From assembly GCA_902779675.1 (NCBI GenBank), contig CACZCK010000003.1, positions 124,001 to 188,000 of the forward strand: a DNA stretch of 64,000 nucleotides, written 5' to 3'. The notes under the pieces are model-generated. The model ran no database searches and had not been told where the DNA came from. It saw nothing but the letters and a program-made list of their open reading frames with translations. How positions within the stretch are numbered: the stretch's first letter is position 1; each line of letters opens with the position of its first letter. Made by a program: the position numbers and the translations under genes. Below, piece by piece: positions 7,203-15,799 of the stretch. The stretch comes from an uncultured Coriobacteriaceae bacterium (GTDB lineage: Bacteria; Actinomycetota; Coriobacteriia; Coriobacteriales; Atopobiaceae).

Positions 7203-8837
7203 TTACGATGCAGGCTCCGTCCCCTCCTCATGGCCCTGTTTGGAATGGTGCGCCCTTCCGCCGCATATGCCAAAGAGCAGGAGCTGTGTGTCGGCCTCGA
7301 GGTCCGCATCCATGATGACGAGAAGTTCGTCGAGCGCCTGCAGGTGCGTGGAGCCACGTGGAATGATATGCTGCCCTGCGCGGTCTATGGTCACCACAAG
7401 GGTGTTTGGTGGCCAAGGAATCGACTCGATGGCCTTGCCCTCCGCCAGGCTCCCCACGCCGACCACGTGCGTGTGCAGCACCTTGCCGCCCTCAAGCTCG
7501 GGTGCGGGAACATCGGTCGCAGGATTGCGCTCAAGGAGTCCAGCAAGGAGATGCTCATAGAAGGGCTCGATCTTGAGCAGGTTTGCGGTGACGTACGCGA
7601 GCAGCGAGACCGCCGTCGACGCCAGCAGCACATCGAGACTGCCCGTGAGCTCGAAGCACAGCACCACGGCCGTGACCGGCGCGCGCACCGAGGCGGCAAA
7701 GAGCCCCGCCACGCCGAGGATGGTGAAGTTGTTGAGATACGCTGCGGGAAGACCAGTCAGTCGCATTGCTGCGATGCCAAACAGCGTCCCCACGAGCGAC
7801 CCCATGATGACGAGCGGCAGCAGCGTGCCGCCAGGGGCTCCCGTGCCAAAGCAGACGGCCGTGAACAGGTACTTGCCCACGAGCAACCCCAATACCGCAA
7901 GAAACGCGATCTGGTCCCCCTCCTCAAGAACCTCGAGGATGGCATCGCCGCCGCAGAGCAGCTGGGGCGCAACGAAGGCCATGACGCCCGCGCCAAAGAA
8001 CGCAGCAAGCAGCACCGCATCGCCCATGTGCTTCCTGAGCCGCCCAAACAAGTGGTCCTGGATGGCAAACATACCCAAGTTGTGGAGCGCGCCGAGCAGA
8101 CCGCAGACAAGGCCCATGAGCAGCACATAGAGGTAGTCAATGTGTGGGAGCTCCCCCACCAGCCAGAAACGCAGGACGGGTTGCATGCCCAGAAGCTGCG
8201 AGGTCACGAAGTCTGCCATGGCCGCCGATGCCATGGCAGAGATGACGAGCGGGGCATTGAATTCGCGGTGGATTTCCTCGAGGGCAAAGAGAACGCCCGA
8301 GAGCGGCGCGTGGAAGGCCGCAGACATGCCCGCAGCGGCCCCACAGGTCACCAGGAGGTGCTCCTCTCCCCTCTCCTTGCCCAACAGGCGGCTCACGCCC
8401 TTGCCGGCCATACCGCCCAGCTGGACCGAAGGGCCCTCACGTCCGAGTGAGAGGCCGCCCAAGGTGCAGATGACCCCCTCGGTGAACTTGACCACGATGA
8501 CGCGGGCCCATGACATGTCGAGGCGACCCATCACCTCCGCATCGATCTGCGGGATGCCCGAGCCGCGTGTGTCATTCTCAAACTGCATGAGGCGTGCGAT
8601 GACCACGGCCATGGCAAACAGGGCCACAAACCATCCTACGATGGGCACCGGATTGCCAGAAATCTGCGTTATGAGCCCTCTGAGCAGGGCTTCTGCACGC
8701 GAGAGGCACATGCGGTAGGTCGTAATGATAAAGCCCGCCACAAGGCCCACCAGCACGCCATCGCCCACCATGTCGACCTGCAGGCGCCTCGAGAAGTGCC
8801 GCTCGACGACCTGCTTGTCCGTTCGTTGCTCAACCAC
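7203..8837 (-). CDS. ClC-family chloride/proton antiporter with C-terminal RCK-type domain
   Basis: Polytopic ClC channel/antiporter, 544 residues. The selectivity-filter segments are visible: GSGIP, GREGP (with the gating glutamate) and GTGAPGGTLLP, which departs from the usual GxFAP. The FALEE segment supplies a second acidic residue of the proton path, so an antiporter is likely. After the membrane core (about 1-430) a cytoplasmic TrkA-C/RCK-C-like domain replaces the more usual CBS pair. The start is uncertain: GTG at 8837 with GGAG upstream is chosen because an earlier GTG at 8882 lies inside the hairpin following apt. Confidence 0.88.
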   Translation of the reverse strand: MVEQRTDKQVVERHFSRRLQVDMVGDGVLVGLVAGFIITTYRMCLSRAEALLRGLITQISGNPVPIVGWFVALFAMAVVIARLMQFENDTRGSGIPQIDAEVMGRLDMSWARVIVVKFTEGVICTLGGLSLGREGPSVQLGGMAGKGVSRLLGKERGEEHLLVTCGAAAGMSAAFHAPLSGVLFALEEIHREFNAPLVISAMASAAMADFVTSQLLGMQPVLRFWLVGELPHIDYLYVLLMGLVCGLLGALHNLGMFAIQDHLFGRLRKHMGDAVLLAAFFGAGVMAFVAPQLLCGGDAILEVLEEGDQIAFLAVLGLLVGKYLFTAVCFGTGAPGGTLLPLVIMGSLVGTLFGIAAMRLTGLPAAYLNNFTILGVAGLFAASVRAPVTAVVLCFELTGSLDVLLASTAVSLLAYVTANLLKIEPFYEHLLAGLLERNPATDVPAPELEGGKVLHTHVVGVGSLAEGKAIESIPWPPNTLVVTIDRAGQHIIPRGSTHLQALDELLVIMDADLEADTQLLLFGICGGRAHHSKQGHEEGTEPAS

Positions 8838-8869
8838 GCCTACCAGCTGCTCCGTTCCATCGCACGCAC

Positions 8870-8904
8870 AGGGCGGCCTCACCCATGACTCGTGAGGCCG
8901 CCCT
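8870..8904 (-). terminator. Hairpin downstream of apt
   Basis: A 13-bp perfect stem (8870-8882 with 8892-8904) and 9-nt loop begin about 24 nt past the apt stop on the minus strand. There is no strong T tract. It rules out the GTG at 8882 as a sensible start for the ClC gene. Confidence 0.55.
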
Positions 8905-8927
8905 GCATGGCGTTCTGTATCTGATGC

Positions 8928-9461
8928 CTACTCGACCTTGAAGAGCGTGAAGATCTCCTGGTCGAACTCCTTGCCGATGATCTCGCGTGGGTTGAGGAAG
9001 GCCAGCTCCATGAGGAAGGCAAAGCCACAGAACTCGGCGCCGGCCTTCTCGATCATCTTTGCGCAGGCCACGGCAGTGCCGCCCGTCGCCACGAGGTCGT
9101 CGACGACAAGCACGCGGTCCTCGGACGTCAGGGCGTCCTGGTGAATCTGCAGCTCGTCGGTGCCGTACTCGAGGGCATACGACTCGGAATAGACCTCGCG
9201 CGGAAGCTTGCCGGGCTTGCGAGCAGGAACGAAGCCGCAGCCAAGACGATACGCGACCGGCGCGCCCACAAAGAAGCCGCGCGCCTCGGCGCCCATGACC
9301 TTGGTGATGCCCTTGCCCATGAAGTGCTCGCTGATTTCGTCGATGGCAGCCGCAAAGCCCTGCGGGTCACCGATCAGGGGCGTGACGTCCTTGAACACCA
9401 CGCCAGGCTCGGGATAGTCGGGAATGTCAACGACAAGGCTCTCGTAGTCGTAGTTAGCCAC
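8928..9461 (-). CDS. apt: Adenine phosphoribosyltransferase
   Basis: Purine-salvage enzyme converting adenine and PRPP to AMP. The 177-residue protein has the PRPP-binding motif VLVVDDLVATGGTA and the N-terminal family signature IPDYPEPGVVFKDVTPL. The GTG at 9461 is preferred because GGAAAGGACG lies upstream and MANYDYESLV aligns with the family start. It overlaps the upstream MerR-type gene by 8 bp and is the last gene of the fha-merR-apt unit. Confidence 0.96.
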   Translation of the reverse strand: MANYDYESLVVDIPDYPEPGVVFKDVTPLIGDPQGFAAAIDEISEHFMGKGITKVMGAEARGFFVGAPVAYRLGCGFVPARKPGKLPREVYSESYALEYGTDELQIHQDALTSEDRVLVVDDLVATGGTAVACAKMIEKAGAEFCGFAFLMELAFLNPREIIGKEFDQEIFTLFKVE

Positions 9462-10239
9462 GGTGCGTCCTTTCCTGGTCCTTGGGCAGGCGCTCGGGCT
9501 GCTCCCTGACGCCCATTTCCTTGTACGTGGTATCGATGTGACGCCTGATGAGGGCGTCTCGTACCTGATTGGTGAGGACGAGCATCTGGTCGCAGGCATT
9601 GGCAAAACGCTCGCGTCGCTCGTCGGTCAGCTCGGCCTCGACACCGCCGCCCTTGCGCGCATAGATGACCAGCGCCTGCTCGAACATGGCGCTCTCGCGG
9701 TTGGCGGCTGTGACGTACTGGCGCAGGTTGCGCGGTCCGATGCCAAAGCGGCTCAGCTCATGGCAGACCCGCACGAGTGCAAGGTCGTGTCCGTCGACCA
9801 GATCGCGCCCGTGCGGCGAGCGCTTGAGCGGAATCACGCCCACCTCGGCCAGCTGACGTACGAAGCTCACCGGGGCGCCGGTAAGCTCGGGCATGCGGTC
9901 TATGGGGTGCAGGCGATTGGTGGTCTCCTCGTCGTCAGACTGCTGCAGGCTCGCGGGCAGCGACGAGGAGGTGCCGTAGCCCATCCCCGCGCTCTCCCCC
10001 TTCTCGAGCTCCTCCTTGATGACCTGCAGCGGCAGGAAACGCGTCTTCTGCAGGCGCAGGATGGTCTCAAGGCGGTTGACGTCATGCTGCGAGTACAGGC
10101 GATAGCCACCCGGCGTACGCGCAGGCGTGATGAGCCCCTCGTCCTCGAGGTAGCGCACCTTAGAGACAGAGAGGTCGGGATAGCGCTGCTGAAGGCGCTT
10201 GACCACCTTGCCAATGGTGAGGTATCCCGCGTCAGGCAT
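9454..10239 (-). CDS. ftsR: MerR-family regulator, FtsR-like
   Basis: DNA-binding regulator of 261 residues. The N-terminal MerR winged helix (about 6-75) contains KVRYLEDEGLITPARTPGGY. A second winged-helix-like segment (about 112-165, around FVRQLAEVGVIPLKR) replaces the usual effector domain. This double-HTH build and the position directly after a GarA-like FHA gene match Rv1828 of mycobacteria and FtsR of Corynebacterium, the latter an activator of ftsZ. Targets here are not visible. The symbol is by synteny and architecture. Confidence 0.8.
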   Translation of the reverse strand: MPDAGYLTIGKVVKRLQQRYPDLSVSKVRYLEDEGLITPARTPGGYRLYSQHDVNRLETILRLQKTRFLPLQVIKEELEKGESAGMGYGTSSSLPASLQQSDDEETTNRLHPIDRMPELTGAPVSFVRQLAEVGVIPLKRSPHGRDLVDGHDLALVRVCHELSRFGIGPRNLRQYVTAANRESAMFEQALVIYARKGGGVEAELTDERRERFANACDQMLVLTNQVRDALIRRHIDTTYKEMGVREQPERLPKDQERTHRG

Positions 10240-10243
10240 GGCC

Positions 10244-10669
10244 CTACGCTCCGGTCTCTATCCTGATGGGACGACGGTTTGAGTGGAAGACCATGCGGAA
10301 GGTGCCAATCTGGATGGTGGACCCGTCCTTGAGCATGGCCTTGTTGACGATGGCGCCATCGACCCAGGTGCCGTTGAGCGAGCCAAGATCCTCGATGGTG
10401 GCAAAGCCCGACGACATACCGGAGAGGTCGATGCGCGCATGGTGGCGCGAGACCGTCATGTCGTTGAGGAAGACGCTGTTGGAGGGCTCACGGCCGAGGG
10501 TTATGACGTTAGTGTTCAGCTCGAATACCGAACCGGTCTGCGGCCCCTTGACGATGGCCAGCGTGGGGTTGACGGGCCGCTGGGCGCCCATGAGGTCGGG
10601 CACCGTGGAATCTGCCGACGGCATCCTGAAGATCTCGGTGGATCCCATCGCGTTATTACTGGGCTGCAT
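10244..10669 (-). CDS. garA: FHA-domain protein, GarA/OdhI-like
   Basis: Small phosphothreonine-binding protein, 141 residues. The FHA domain (about 35-130) has TLGR (57-60), VSRHHA (73-78) and GSLNGT (96-101), the phosphopeptide-contacting loops. The N-terminal tail has STEIFR around Thr11, which resembles the ETTSVFR phosphosite of mycobacterial GarA and corynebacterial OdhI. In those, kinase phosphorylation makes the FHA domain bind its own tail and release metabolic enzymes. The gene lies 4 nt upstream of the MerR gene. Regulation by a PknB-type kinase is inferred; no kinase is in the window. Confidence 0.82.
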   Translation of the reverse strand: MQPSNNAMGSTEIFRMPSADSTVPDLMGAQRPVNPTLAIVKGPQTGSVFELNTNVITLGREPSNSVFLNDMTVSRHHARIDLSGMSSGFATIEDLGSLNGTWVDGAIVNKAMLKDGSTIQIGTFRMVFHSNRRPIRIETGA

Positions 10670-10710
10670 GTAAGGCTCCCCTCAGAATCAACTATGTCAC
10701 TATGATAGCG

Positions 10711-11091
10711 CTAACGACATGCCACGCAGTCCATCTCGATGAGCGCGCCCATCGGAAGCCCAGAGACGGCGACGACTGTACGAGCTGGAGCTGGCATGGT
10801 GAAATACGTGGCGTATACCTCGTTGACCTCGGGCAAGAGGGCGATGTCGGAGAGGTAGACGTTGGTCTGCGCGACGTCGTCGAGCGTGCATCCGGTAGCC
10901 TCGAGCAGCACGCGGCAGTTGTGAATGACCTGTTTGGTCTGCTCACGGATGCCACCGGGCACGAGGTGGTGCGGATGTGTCTTGTCGATGGGCAGCTGAC
11001 CCGAGGCAAACACGAGCCGCCCGGCAGTTGTCCCCTGCGAATATGGACCGATTGCCTCGGGGGCGCCGGGTGCATTGATGGCGTATTTCAT
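10711..11091 (-). CDS. ridA: RidA-family reactive intermediate deaminase
   Basis: Trimeric enzyme hydrolysing 2-aminoacrylate and related enamines/imines before they damage PLP enzymes. The 126-residue sequence carries the family opening PEAIGPYSQG, FASGQLP, and the active-site arginine in PARTVVAV followed by the EMDCVA end motif. The ATG at 11091 is chosen for its GGGAGG Shine-Dalgarno and exact family length. It stands alone between the FHA operon and a GcvT-like gene. Confidence 0.95.
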   Translation of the reverse strand: MKYAINAPGAPEAIGPYSQGTTAGRLVFASGQLPIDKTHPHHLVPGGIREQTKQVIHNCRVLLEATGCTLDDVAQTNVYLSDIALLPEVNEVYATYFTMPAPARTVVAVSGLPMGALIEMDCVACR

Positions 11092-11223
11092 GGCATGGTC
11101 CCTCCCTGCCGAAGTCTCGCACCGACTATGGACGGTGACGACGTTGACTCTAGGATAGCCTATGACAACTGGCGCCGCGCGCCTACACACACATTCGTGG
11201 ACGGTCGTAGCGCAGACGGAATG

Positions 11224-12081
11224 CTATCCCAGCAAGGCTCGATGGCCCACATAGCCACCCTCGGTACGCGCGAGGCCCCAGTCGAGGAGCTGATCGAGGG
11301 CGAGCTCAAGGCGATCGGATGCAAGCACAGCCTCCATCCAGGGGAGCTCCTGCGTGGCGTGTGCGGCAAGCGAGAAGGTGCCCACGGGATTGACCTGCGT
11401 GAACGAGAGGAAGCTGCGCCAGAGGGCGCGAGCAGCCGCGGGGGGCGCCAGCACAAGCATGCAGTGATACCGCGGGTTGGAAGGCGCCGCAACAAGGCAT
11501 TCGATGCGATCGAGTCGCACGTTGCGGATGCATCCGGGTGCCGGGAGTACCGATACGTCGGACACGTAGTCGGCGAGCACGGCGCGTGCGTCGGGTCCCC
11601 ACAAAAGGAGTGGGACGAGGGCGTCGCTCACGTCCTCGACCTCGACCTCGCCGAAGGGACGGAACCCATCCTGCTCGATGTCACGCAAAAAGCCAAGCCA
11701 AGGCTGTAGCATGAGCCCTCGCTCGGAGGCATCCCAGACGAGGTATTCCTGATCGCCCGTGCGGGCTACGAGTGGCACCGAGGCTATCGAGCCGTCACCG
11801 GTGACCACGGCCCCAAAGGCGCACTCCCCCACCGCAAGAGCATCGTTCGCGCAGGAGGCAGCAACGAAGGAGTCGGCACCGGGACCAGAAACCAGGATGC
11901 CCGTCATGCCCGAGAGATCGCACAGGGCACAGCCATGCGAGAAGGCATCCGCTTCGCCCGACGCGTCGCCATAACGAACTGGGGTGGCGAGCAGCGGATC
12001 GTCGCCCTCGAAGATACCCCCGAGCAGCAGATGCTCGTCATAGAGGGGCGCTTGCGTGAAATGCGACCATGATGCGTTCAT
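11224..12081 (-). CDS. GcvT/YgfZ-like folate-binding-fold protein
   Basis: 285 residues with the aminomethyltransferase (GcvT) fold. It opens APLYDEHLLLGG, has a CDLSGMTGILVSGPGAD segment where GcvT has FDVSHMG, and ends RTEGGYVGHRAL, close to the glycine-cleavage family. It lacks the full glycine-cleavage context (no gcvH or gcvP nearby) and is shorter and divergent, so a demethylase or tetrahydrofolate-dependent role is possible but not shown. The start overlaps the stop of the upstream D,D-carboxypeptidase gene by one base (TGATG), indicating coupling. Confidence 0.7.
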   Translation of the reverse strand: MNASWSHFTQAPLYDEHLLLGGIFEGDDPLLATPVRYGDASGEADAFSHGCALCDLSGMTGILVSGPGADSFVAASCANDALAVGECAFGAVVTGDGSIASVPLVARTGDQEYLVWDASERGLMLQPWLGFLRDIEQDGFRPFGEVEVEDVSDALVPLLLWGPDARAVLADYVSDVSVLPAPGCIRNVRLDRIECLVAAPSNPRYHCMLVLAPPAAARALWRSFLSFTQVNPVGTFSLAAHATQELPWMEAVLASDRLELALDQLLDWGLARTEGGYVGHRALLG

Positions 12082-13217
12082 CAGGCGGTCAGACCTTCCC
12101 TTTGATCGAAGAGTTGCTGTACGAAGGGGTTCCAGGCCGAAGTGTGCTGAGGCTCGTCCGTGCCGTAGGCTACGCTACCCACGCGTCGCTCTCCCTGGCT
12201 CCACACGGCCATGCCATAGGCGTCGCCCGCACCTACAAAGGTGTTGGGTTTGTACATGACGGTCTTGAACCCGAGGCCGGAGCCCGAAAGCTGTTTTCCG
12301 GAGACATCGGCCAGGGGTCTCACCGGGCAGCGCAGCCAGAACCCATCCTGCCACGGTGCCGAGCGAACCTGCCATGCGGAACGCGCAAGCTGCCTGCTTG
12401 CGTACTGCGAGAAGCCCCAGTCGAGCAGGGTGGCAGAGTCGGCAAAGCGTTGCTCGCCCGAGTCGCAGCACAGAACGCAGCTGTAGAGCGTCACATGGTC
12501 GCGCCGCGCCGCGCCGAGGAAGGAGTAGCCGCTCTCGGTGTGGCCCGTCTTGATGCCGCGCAGGCCCTCGTAAGTGTCCATGAGATGATCGGTAGAGTCG
12601 AGCGAGAGGGTCGCACCACCCACGACGACATTGAGGTTTCGCGTGGTGATGGTGTCGCGGATGAACGGGTAATGCTCGAGCGCATAGCGACCCATGAGGC
12701 AGAGGTCGCGTGCACAGGAATACTGGCCCTCGGCCTCAAGGCCATGCGGGTTCACGAAGTGAGTGTGCTCCATCCCAATCTCTTGCGCCTTGGCGTTCAT
12801 GAGGTCGGCAAAGGCCTCTTCGGTGCCTGCGACTGCAAAGGCTACGTTGCTGGCGGCGTCGTTGCCCGAAAAGACGAGCATGACTTCCATGAGCTCTCGA
12901 AACGTCGGCGTCTCGCCCTCGGTATAGCCGGTGAGCTGGGCGTCTTCCTGGTATTCGCGCACCTGAAACGTGATGCGGTCGTCCAGCGAGACGTCGGAGT
13001 CGAGAGCGACCATGGCCGTCATGATCTTGGTGATGGAGGCCAGTGCCATCTCCTGGTCGGCGTTTTCCTCGTAAAGCACGTTGCCGTAGGCATCCATGAG
13101 GCAGGCGGCGCGCGCCTCGGCAAGAGTCGGGCCTTCATCGGCCAGCGCGACCCGTGGGCCAGCAAGAACGACAAGGGCGGCGATCAGGGTCATGAACAGC
13201 AACGAGCGGTAGCGCAT
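12081..13217 (-). CDS. dacF: D-alanyl-D-alanine carboxypeptidase (penicillin-binding protein 5/DacF type)
   Basis: Peptidase S11 that removes terminal D-Ala from peptidoglycan stem peptides at the cell surface. The 378 residues start with a signal peptide (about 1-26, cleaved near ALA-DEG). The catalytic SxxK is S61-I-T-K64, followed by the SGN triad member (FSGNDAASN) and KTG (IKTGHTESG). A C-terminal beta domain follows, and no clear amphipathic anchor is seen. It is co-transcribed with the GcvT-like gene and 17 bp downstream of pgsA. The dacA/dacF symbol choice is approximate. Confidence 0.9.
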   Translation of the reverse strand: MRYRSLLFMTLIAALVVLAGPRVALADEGPTLAEARAACLMDAYGNVLYEENADQEMALASITKIMTAMVALDSDVSLDDRITFQVREYQEDAQLTGYTEGETPTFRELMEVMLVFSGNDAASNVAFAVAGTEEAFADLMNAKAQEIGMEHTHFVNPHGLEAEGQYSCARDLCLMGRYALEHYPFIRDTITTRNLNVVVGGATLSLDSTDHLMDTYEGLRGIKTGHTESGYSFLGAARRDHVTLYSCVLCCDSGEQRFADSATLLDWGFSQYASRQLARSAWQVRSAPWQDGFWLRCPVRPLADVSGKQLSGSGLGFKTVMYKPNTFVGAGDAYGMAVWSQGERRVGSVAYGTDEPQHTSAWNPFVQQLFDQREGLTA

Positions 13218-13234
13218 GGGACTTCAGGGACCTC

Positions 13235-13981
13235 TCAGTGGGCCATGGCGTGGGCCTGCTTCTCGCGCTCGGCGAGCACGCGGTCCTTGATGGCAAAGCC
13301 CTGACGGTAGTAGATGACGGCGGTTATGGTAGAAAGCACGGTGGCCACATACACCATATAGATGCCGATTGAGGCCGACTGGCCATTGAAGCCCGGAAGC
13401 CATTCGTAGCTCACGAGTGCGGGGCCCGTGACGTGCACGAGGTCAAGAAGCAGGAAGCAGAAACCCGTCATGAAGAGTGCCGTAGCCACCTTGCCGATAT
13501 AGATCACGTCGACAGGACGCTTGTAGAACTGGCGGAGGTAGATGTTGCCCCCCAGAAGAACGATGTCGCGGCCGATGACGAAGACCGCCACCCACAGAGG
13601 CAGGTCTCCCACGGCCACCAGGCCCACGACGCCCGTGAACAGCAGCACGCGGTCCATGATCGGGTCGGCCACCTTGCCAAACCAGCTGACGGTCTGTGTG
13701 GCCCGAGCGATCCAGCCATCGAGGAAGTCGGTGATTGCCGCGACGGTGTAGAACGTGAGGGCGAGGGTGCGGTTAGTACGATGGACAAAGAGCACCAAAA
13801 ACGCCATCGTGAGCACAAAGCGGCAGATGGTGATGAAGTTGGCGAGAGTCAGGATCTTGTCTGAGGGATTGTCAGGCGTGCCGGGCTGTGCCACGGCCGT
13901 CCCCTCGACCTGAGCCTGATGGACGTCTGGCGCAATCTGGTTCTTGGCCATCGTCTTGACTCTGTCCTTGATGTTTGCCAA
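13235..13981 (-). CDS. pgsA: CDP-diacylglycerol-glycerol-3-phosphate 3-phosphatidyltransferase
   Basis: Membrane enzyme making phosphatidylglycerophosphate, the precursor of phosphatidylglycerol and cardiolipin. The CDP-alcohol phosphotransferase signature DG-x2-AR-x8-G-x3-D-x3-D is complete, from DGWIAR to GKVADPIMD, and five to six helices surround it. The start taken is TTG at 13981, with GGAGG 7 nt upstream; about 35 hydrophilic residues then precede helix 1. An ATG at 13951 is an alternative. The family is usually 180-200 residues, so the N-terminal tail is longer than normal. Confidence 0.9.
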   Translation of the reverse strand: MANIKDRVKTMAKNQIAPDVHQAQVEGTAVAQPGTPDNPSDKILTLANFITICRFVLTMAFLVLFVHRTNRTLALTFYTVAAITDFLDGWIARATQTVSWFGKVADPIMDRVLLFTGVVGLVAVGDLPLWVAVFVIGRDIVLLGGNIYLRQFYKRPVDVIYIGKVATALFMTGFCFLLLDLVHVTGPALVSYEWLPGFNGQSASIGIYMVYVATVLSTITAVIYYRQGFAIKDRVLAEREKQAHAMAH

Positions 13982-14132
13982 CGTTCGTACCTCCGACCGC
14001 ATAAGCCCGAATTGATATCCTACCCCAAAAGCGTTGCGGTCAGACCGAGCGTCGCGCATCGGGCAAAGGTTTCCCCATGTGCTTACATATTGTTGACAAA
14101 CCAGCTGCAACGGCCGCCCCTTAAACATAAAA

Positions 14133-14165
14133 GGGCGGGACCCGCGATGGATGCGGGCCCCGCCC
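14133..14165 (-). terminator. Terminator of the GH32 gene
   Basis: A 13-bp GC-rich stem with one A-C mismatch (14133-14145 with 14153-14165) and 7-nt loop lies 22 nt after the stop. It is followed on the minus strand by TTTTATGTTTA. This is a strong rho-independent terminator separating GH32 from pgsA. Confidence 0.85.
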
Positions 14166-14186
14166 CAATGTTCCAAGAGGTATCGA

Positions 14187-15656
14187 TTAGCGCTCGACCA
14201 GGTAGTTGACGTTGACGGTGTCCATCGGATACCACACGGCGCTCTCGGCGGCAAAGGTAGAGGAGATGGTCAGCTCGTCGGCCTCGTCGAAGTAGCGCGT
14301 GGAGAAGACCCAGCCACCGTTGTTGACGTAGATCTCGAGGATGGAGGTATCGACTACCACGCGGATGTTCTTGATGTGCGGGATCAGCGCACGACGGCCC
14401 TTGCGGCCCTGGCCCTTTTCGTCATCGAGGAAGAGCAGCTCTGCCTTGCCGTCCTTCCAGGTGAAGGTGAGGTAGTCGCCAAACGAAAGCTGGCCCTCGC
14501 CCTCGATGCCTTCGATGACCACGTCGGCGCACTTCTCGGGAAGCGTGACGCTCCCCTGCCATGCCTGCGCCTCACCGCGCAGCGCGTCGAACTCCTCGGC
14601 GGGGTTCTGCTTGATGCGGCCGCACTTGGGGCAGACGGAGAGCACGCGCGGAATGGTGAGGGCGCCACGCCAGGTGGAGGTGGGGTTGTCGTAGGCGCGG
14701 ATGTCGTCGGCGTCGTGCGGTAGGCTCATCCAGCCGATCAGGATGGTGCGGCCCTTCTCGTCAACGAGGGACTGGCAGGCGTAGTAGTCAAAGCCGTAAT
14801 CCCAGTCCACGAAGGTCTTCTCGTCGATGGCGGCGCGCGGTGCCGCGGCATCCATGCGCTCAGTGTCCTGATGCATGAGGTCGACGATGGTTCCCTCGAT
14901 GGGGAAATAGCCCGCGGCGTGCACGTTCTGCACCGTGACACGCTCGGGGTCGTCGGGATCGTTGGAGCTGCACATACCCTGCGGGCACGTGGAGAGGTAT
15001 TCCTTGCCCTCGAGCACGATGCGGTCGGGGCACTCCCACATGTAGCCAAAGGGCTTATCGCCGGGGTTGGTAACCGAGCCGGCCATGGTCCAGGTGTAGC
15101 CATCCTCGGAGTCGTACATCATGATGGAGCCACGGCTGTCGGCCAGCGTGCGGGCGCCCAGCAGCATGTGGAATCCGGAATCGTCCTTCCAAACCTTGGG
15201 GTCGCGCACGTGGCAACTGCAGTACGCGGGATAGCCGGCGTTGTCGAGCACGACCTCCTTGGGCCCCAGGTTGATGCCGTTGTAGGACTTCATCAGGGTC
15301 TGGTTGGCAAGGCGACCCGACGTGGTGCCGTCACCCTCGCCGTCGCGGACGTTGCCGGTGTAATAGAGCCAGAGCTCGTCGGTCTCCTGGTTGATGTAGG
15401 CGCCACCGGAGTACGAGCCGTCCTGGTCGGCCGGGGTGTCGGGCATGACGTGGCAGCCCAAGAACACCCAGTTCACGAGATCGCGGCTGGCAAAGTGGCC
15501 CCAGCCGTGAGGGCTGTTGCCATCGGGCGGATAGGTGGGGGCGTTCTGGCAGAAGAAGTGGTAGGTGCCCTTGAACTGGCACAGGCCGTTGGGGTCGCTG
15601 ATGGAGCCCTTGTACGGCGAGAGATGGAGTTTGGGACGCCAGGATTCGTTGCTCAC
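14187..15656 (-). CDS. Glycoside hydrolase family 32 (sucrose-6-phosphate hydrolase/fructosidase)
   Basis: Intracellular beta-fructofuranosidase of 489 residues without a signal peptide. GH32 landmarks are present: SDPNG with the nucleophile Asp21, the transition-state RDP (HVRDPKVW) and the acid/base ECPD (MWECPDRIV). A C-terminal beta-sandwich follows. Likely role: cleave sucrose or sucrose-6-phosphate delivered by a transporter not in the window. AAGGAGGAC precedes the ATG. A LacI-type palindrome sits 67 bp upstream. It is bounded by its own terminator, so it is monocistronic. Confidence 0.92.
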   Translation of the reverse strand: MSNESWRPKLHLSPYKGSISDPNGLCQFKGTYHFFCQNAPTYPPDGNSPHGWGHFASRDLVNWVFLGCHVMPDTPADQDGSYSGGAYINQETDELWLYYTGNVRDGEGDGTTSGRLANQTLMKSYNGINLGPKEVVLDNAGYPAYCSCHVRDPKVWKDDSGFHMLLGARTLADSRGSIMMYDSEDGYTWTMAGSVTNPGDKPFGYMWECPDRIVLEGKEYLSTCPQGMCSSNDPDDPERVTVQNVHAAGYFPIEGTIVDLMHQDTERMDAAAPRAAIDEKTFVDWDYGFDYYACQSLVDEKGRTILIGWMSLPHDADDIRAYDNPTSTWRGALTIPRVLSVCPKCGRIKQNPAEEFDALRGEAQAWQGSVTLPEKCADVVIEGIEGEGQLSFGDYLTFTWKDGKAELLFLDDEKGQGRKGRRALIPHIKNIRVVVDTSILEIYVNNGGWVFSTRYFDEADELTISSTFAAESAVWYPMDTVNVNYLVER

Positions 15657-15722
15657 GGTTAGTCCTCCTTCGGGTGACTGCCAAACCGCGCGAGGCGGAT
15701 GAATGACTCATTAATGATAGGC

Positions 15723-15734
15723 GGGAACGTTCTC
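15723..15734. promoter_or_regulatory. Possible LacI-type operator upstream of the GH32 gene
   Basis: GGGAACGTTCTC is centred on AACGTT, a CG-centred palindrome typical of LacI/ScrR-family operators. It lies beside the AT-rich TATCATTAATGA on the minus strand, a plausible -10. No regulator gene is adjacent, so the link to sucrose control is inference. Confidence 0.4.
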
Positions 15735-15799
15735 ACAGCAGGCGCCACTACGGCAAATGGTGCCGATGAGACGATTGCTGGGACCTGCGGTGGCGGTGG

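Noticed and set aside
8838..8882. GTG at 8882 as start of the ClC gene.
   Set aside because: It lies in the 3' arm of the hairpin after apt and adds a cysteine-containing, non-homologous N-terminus.
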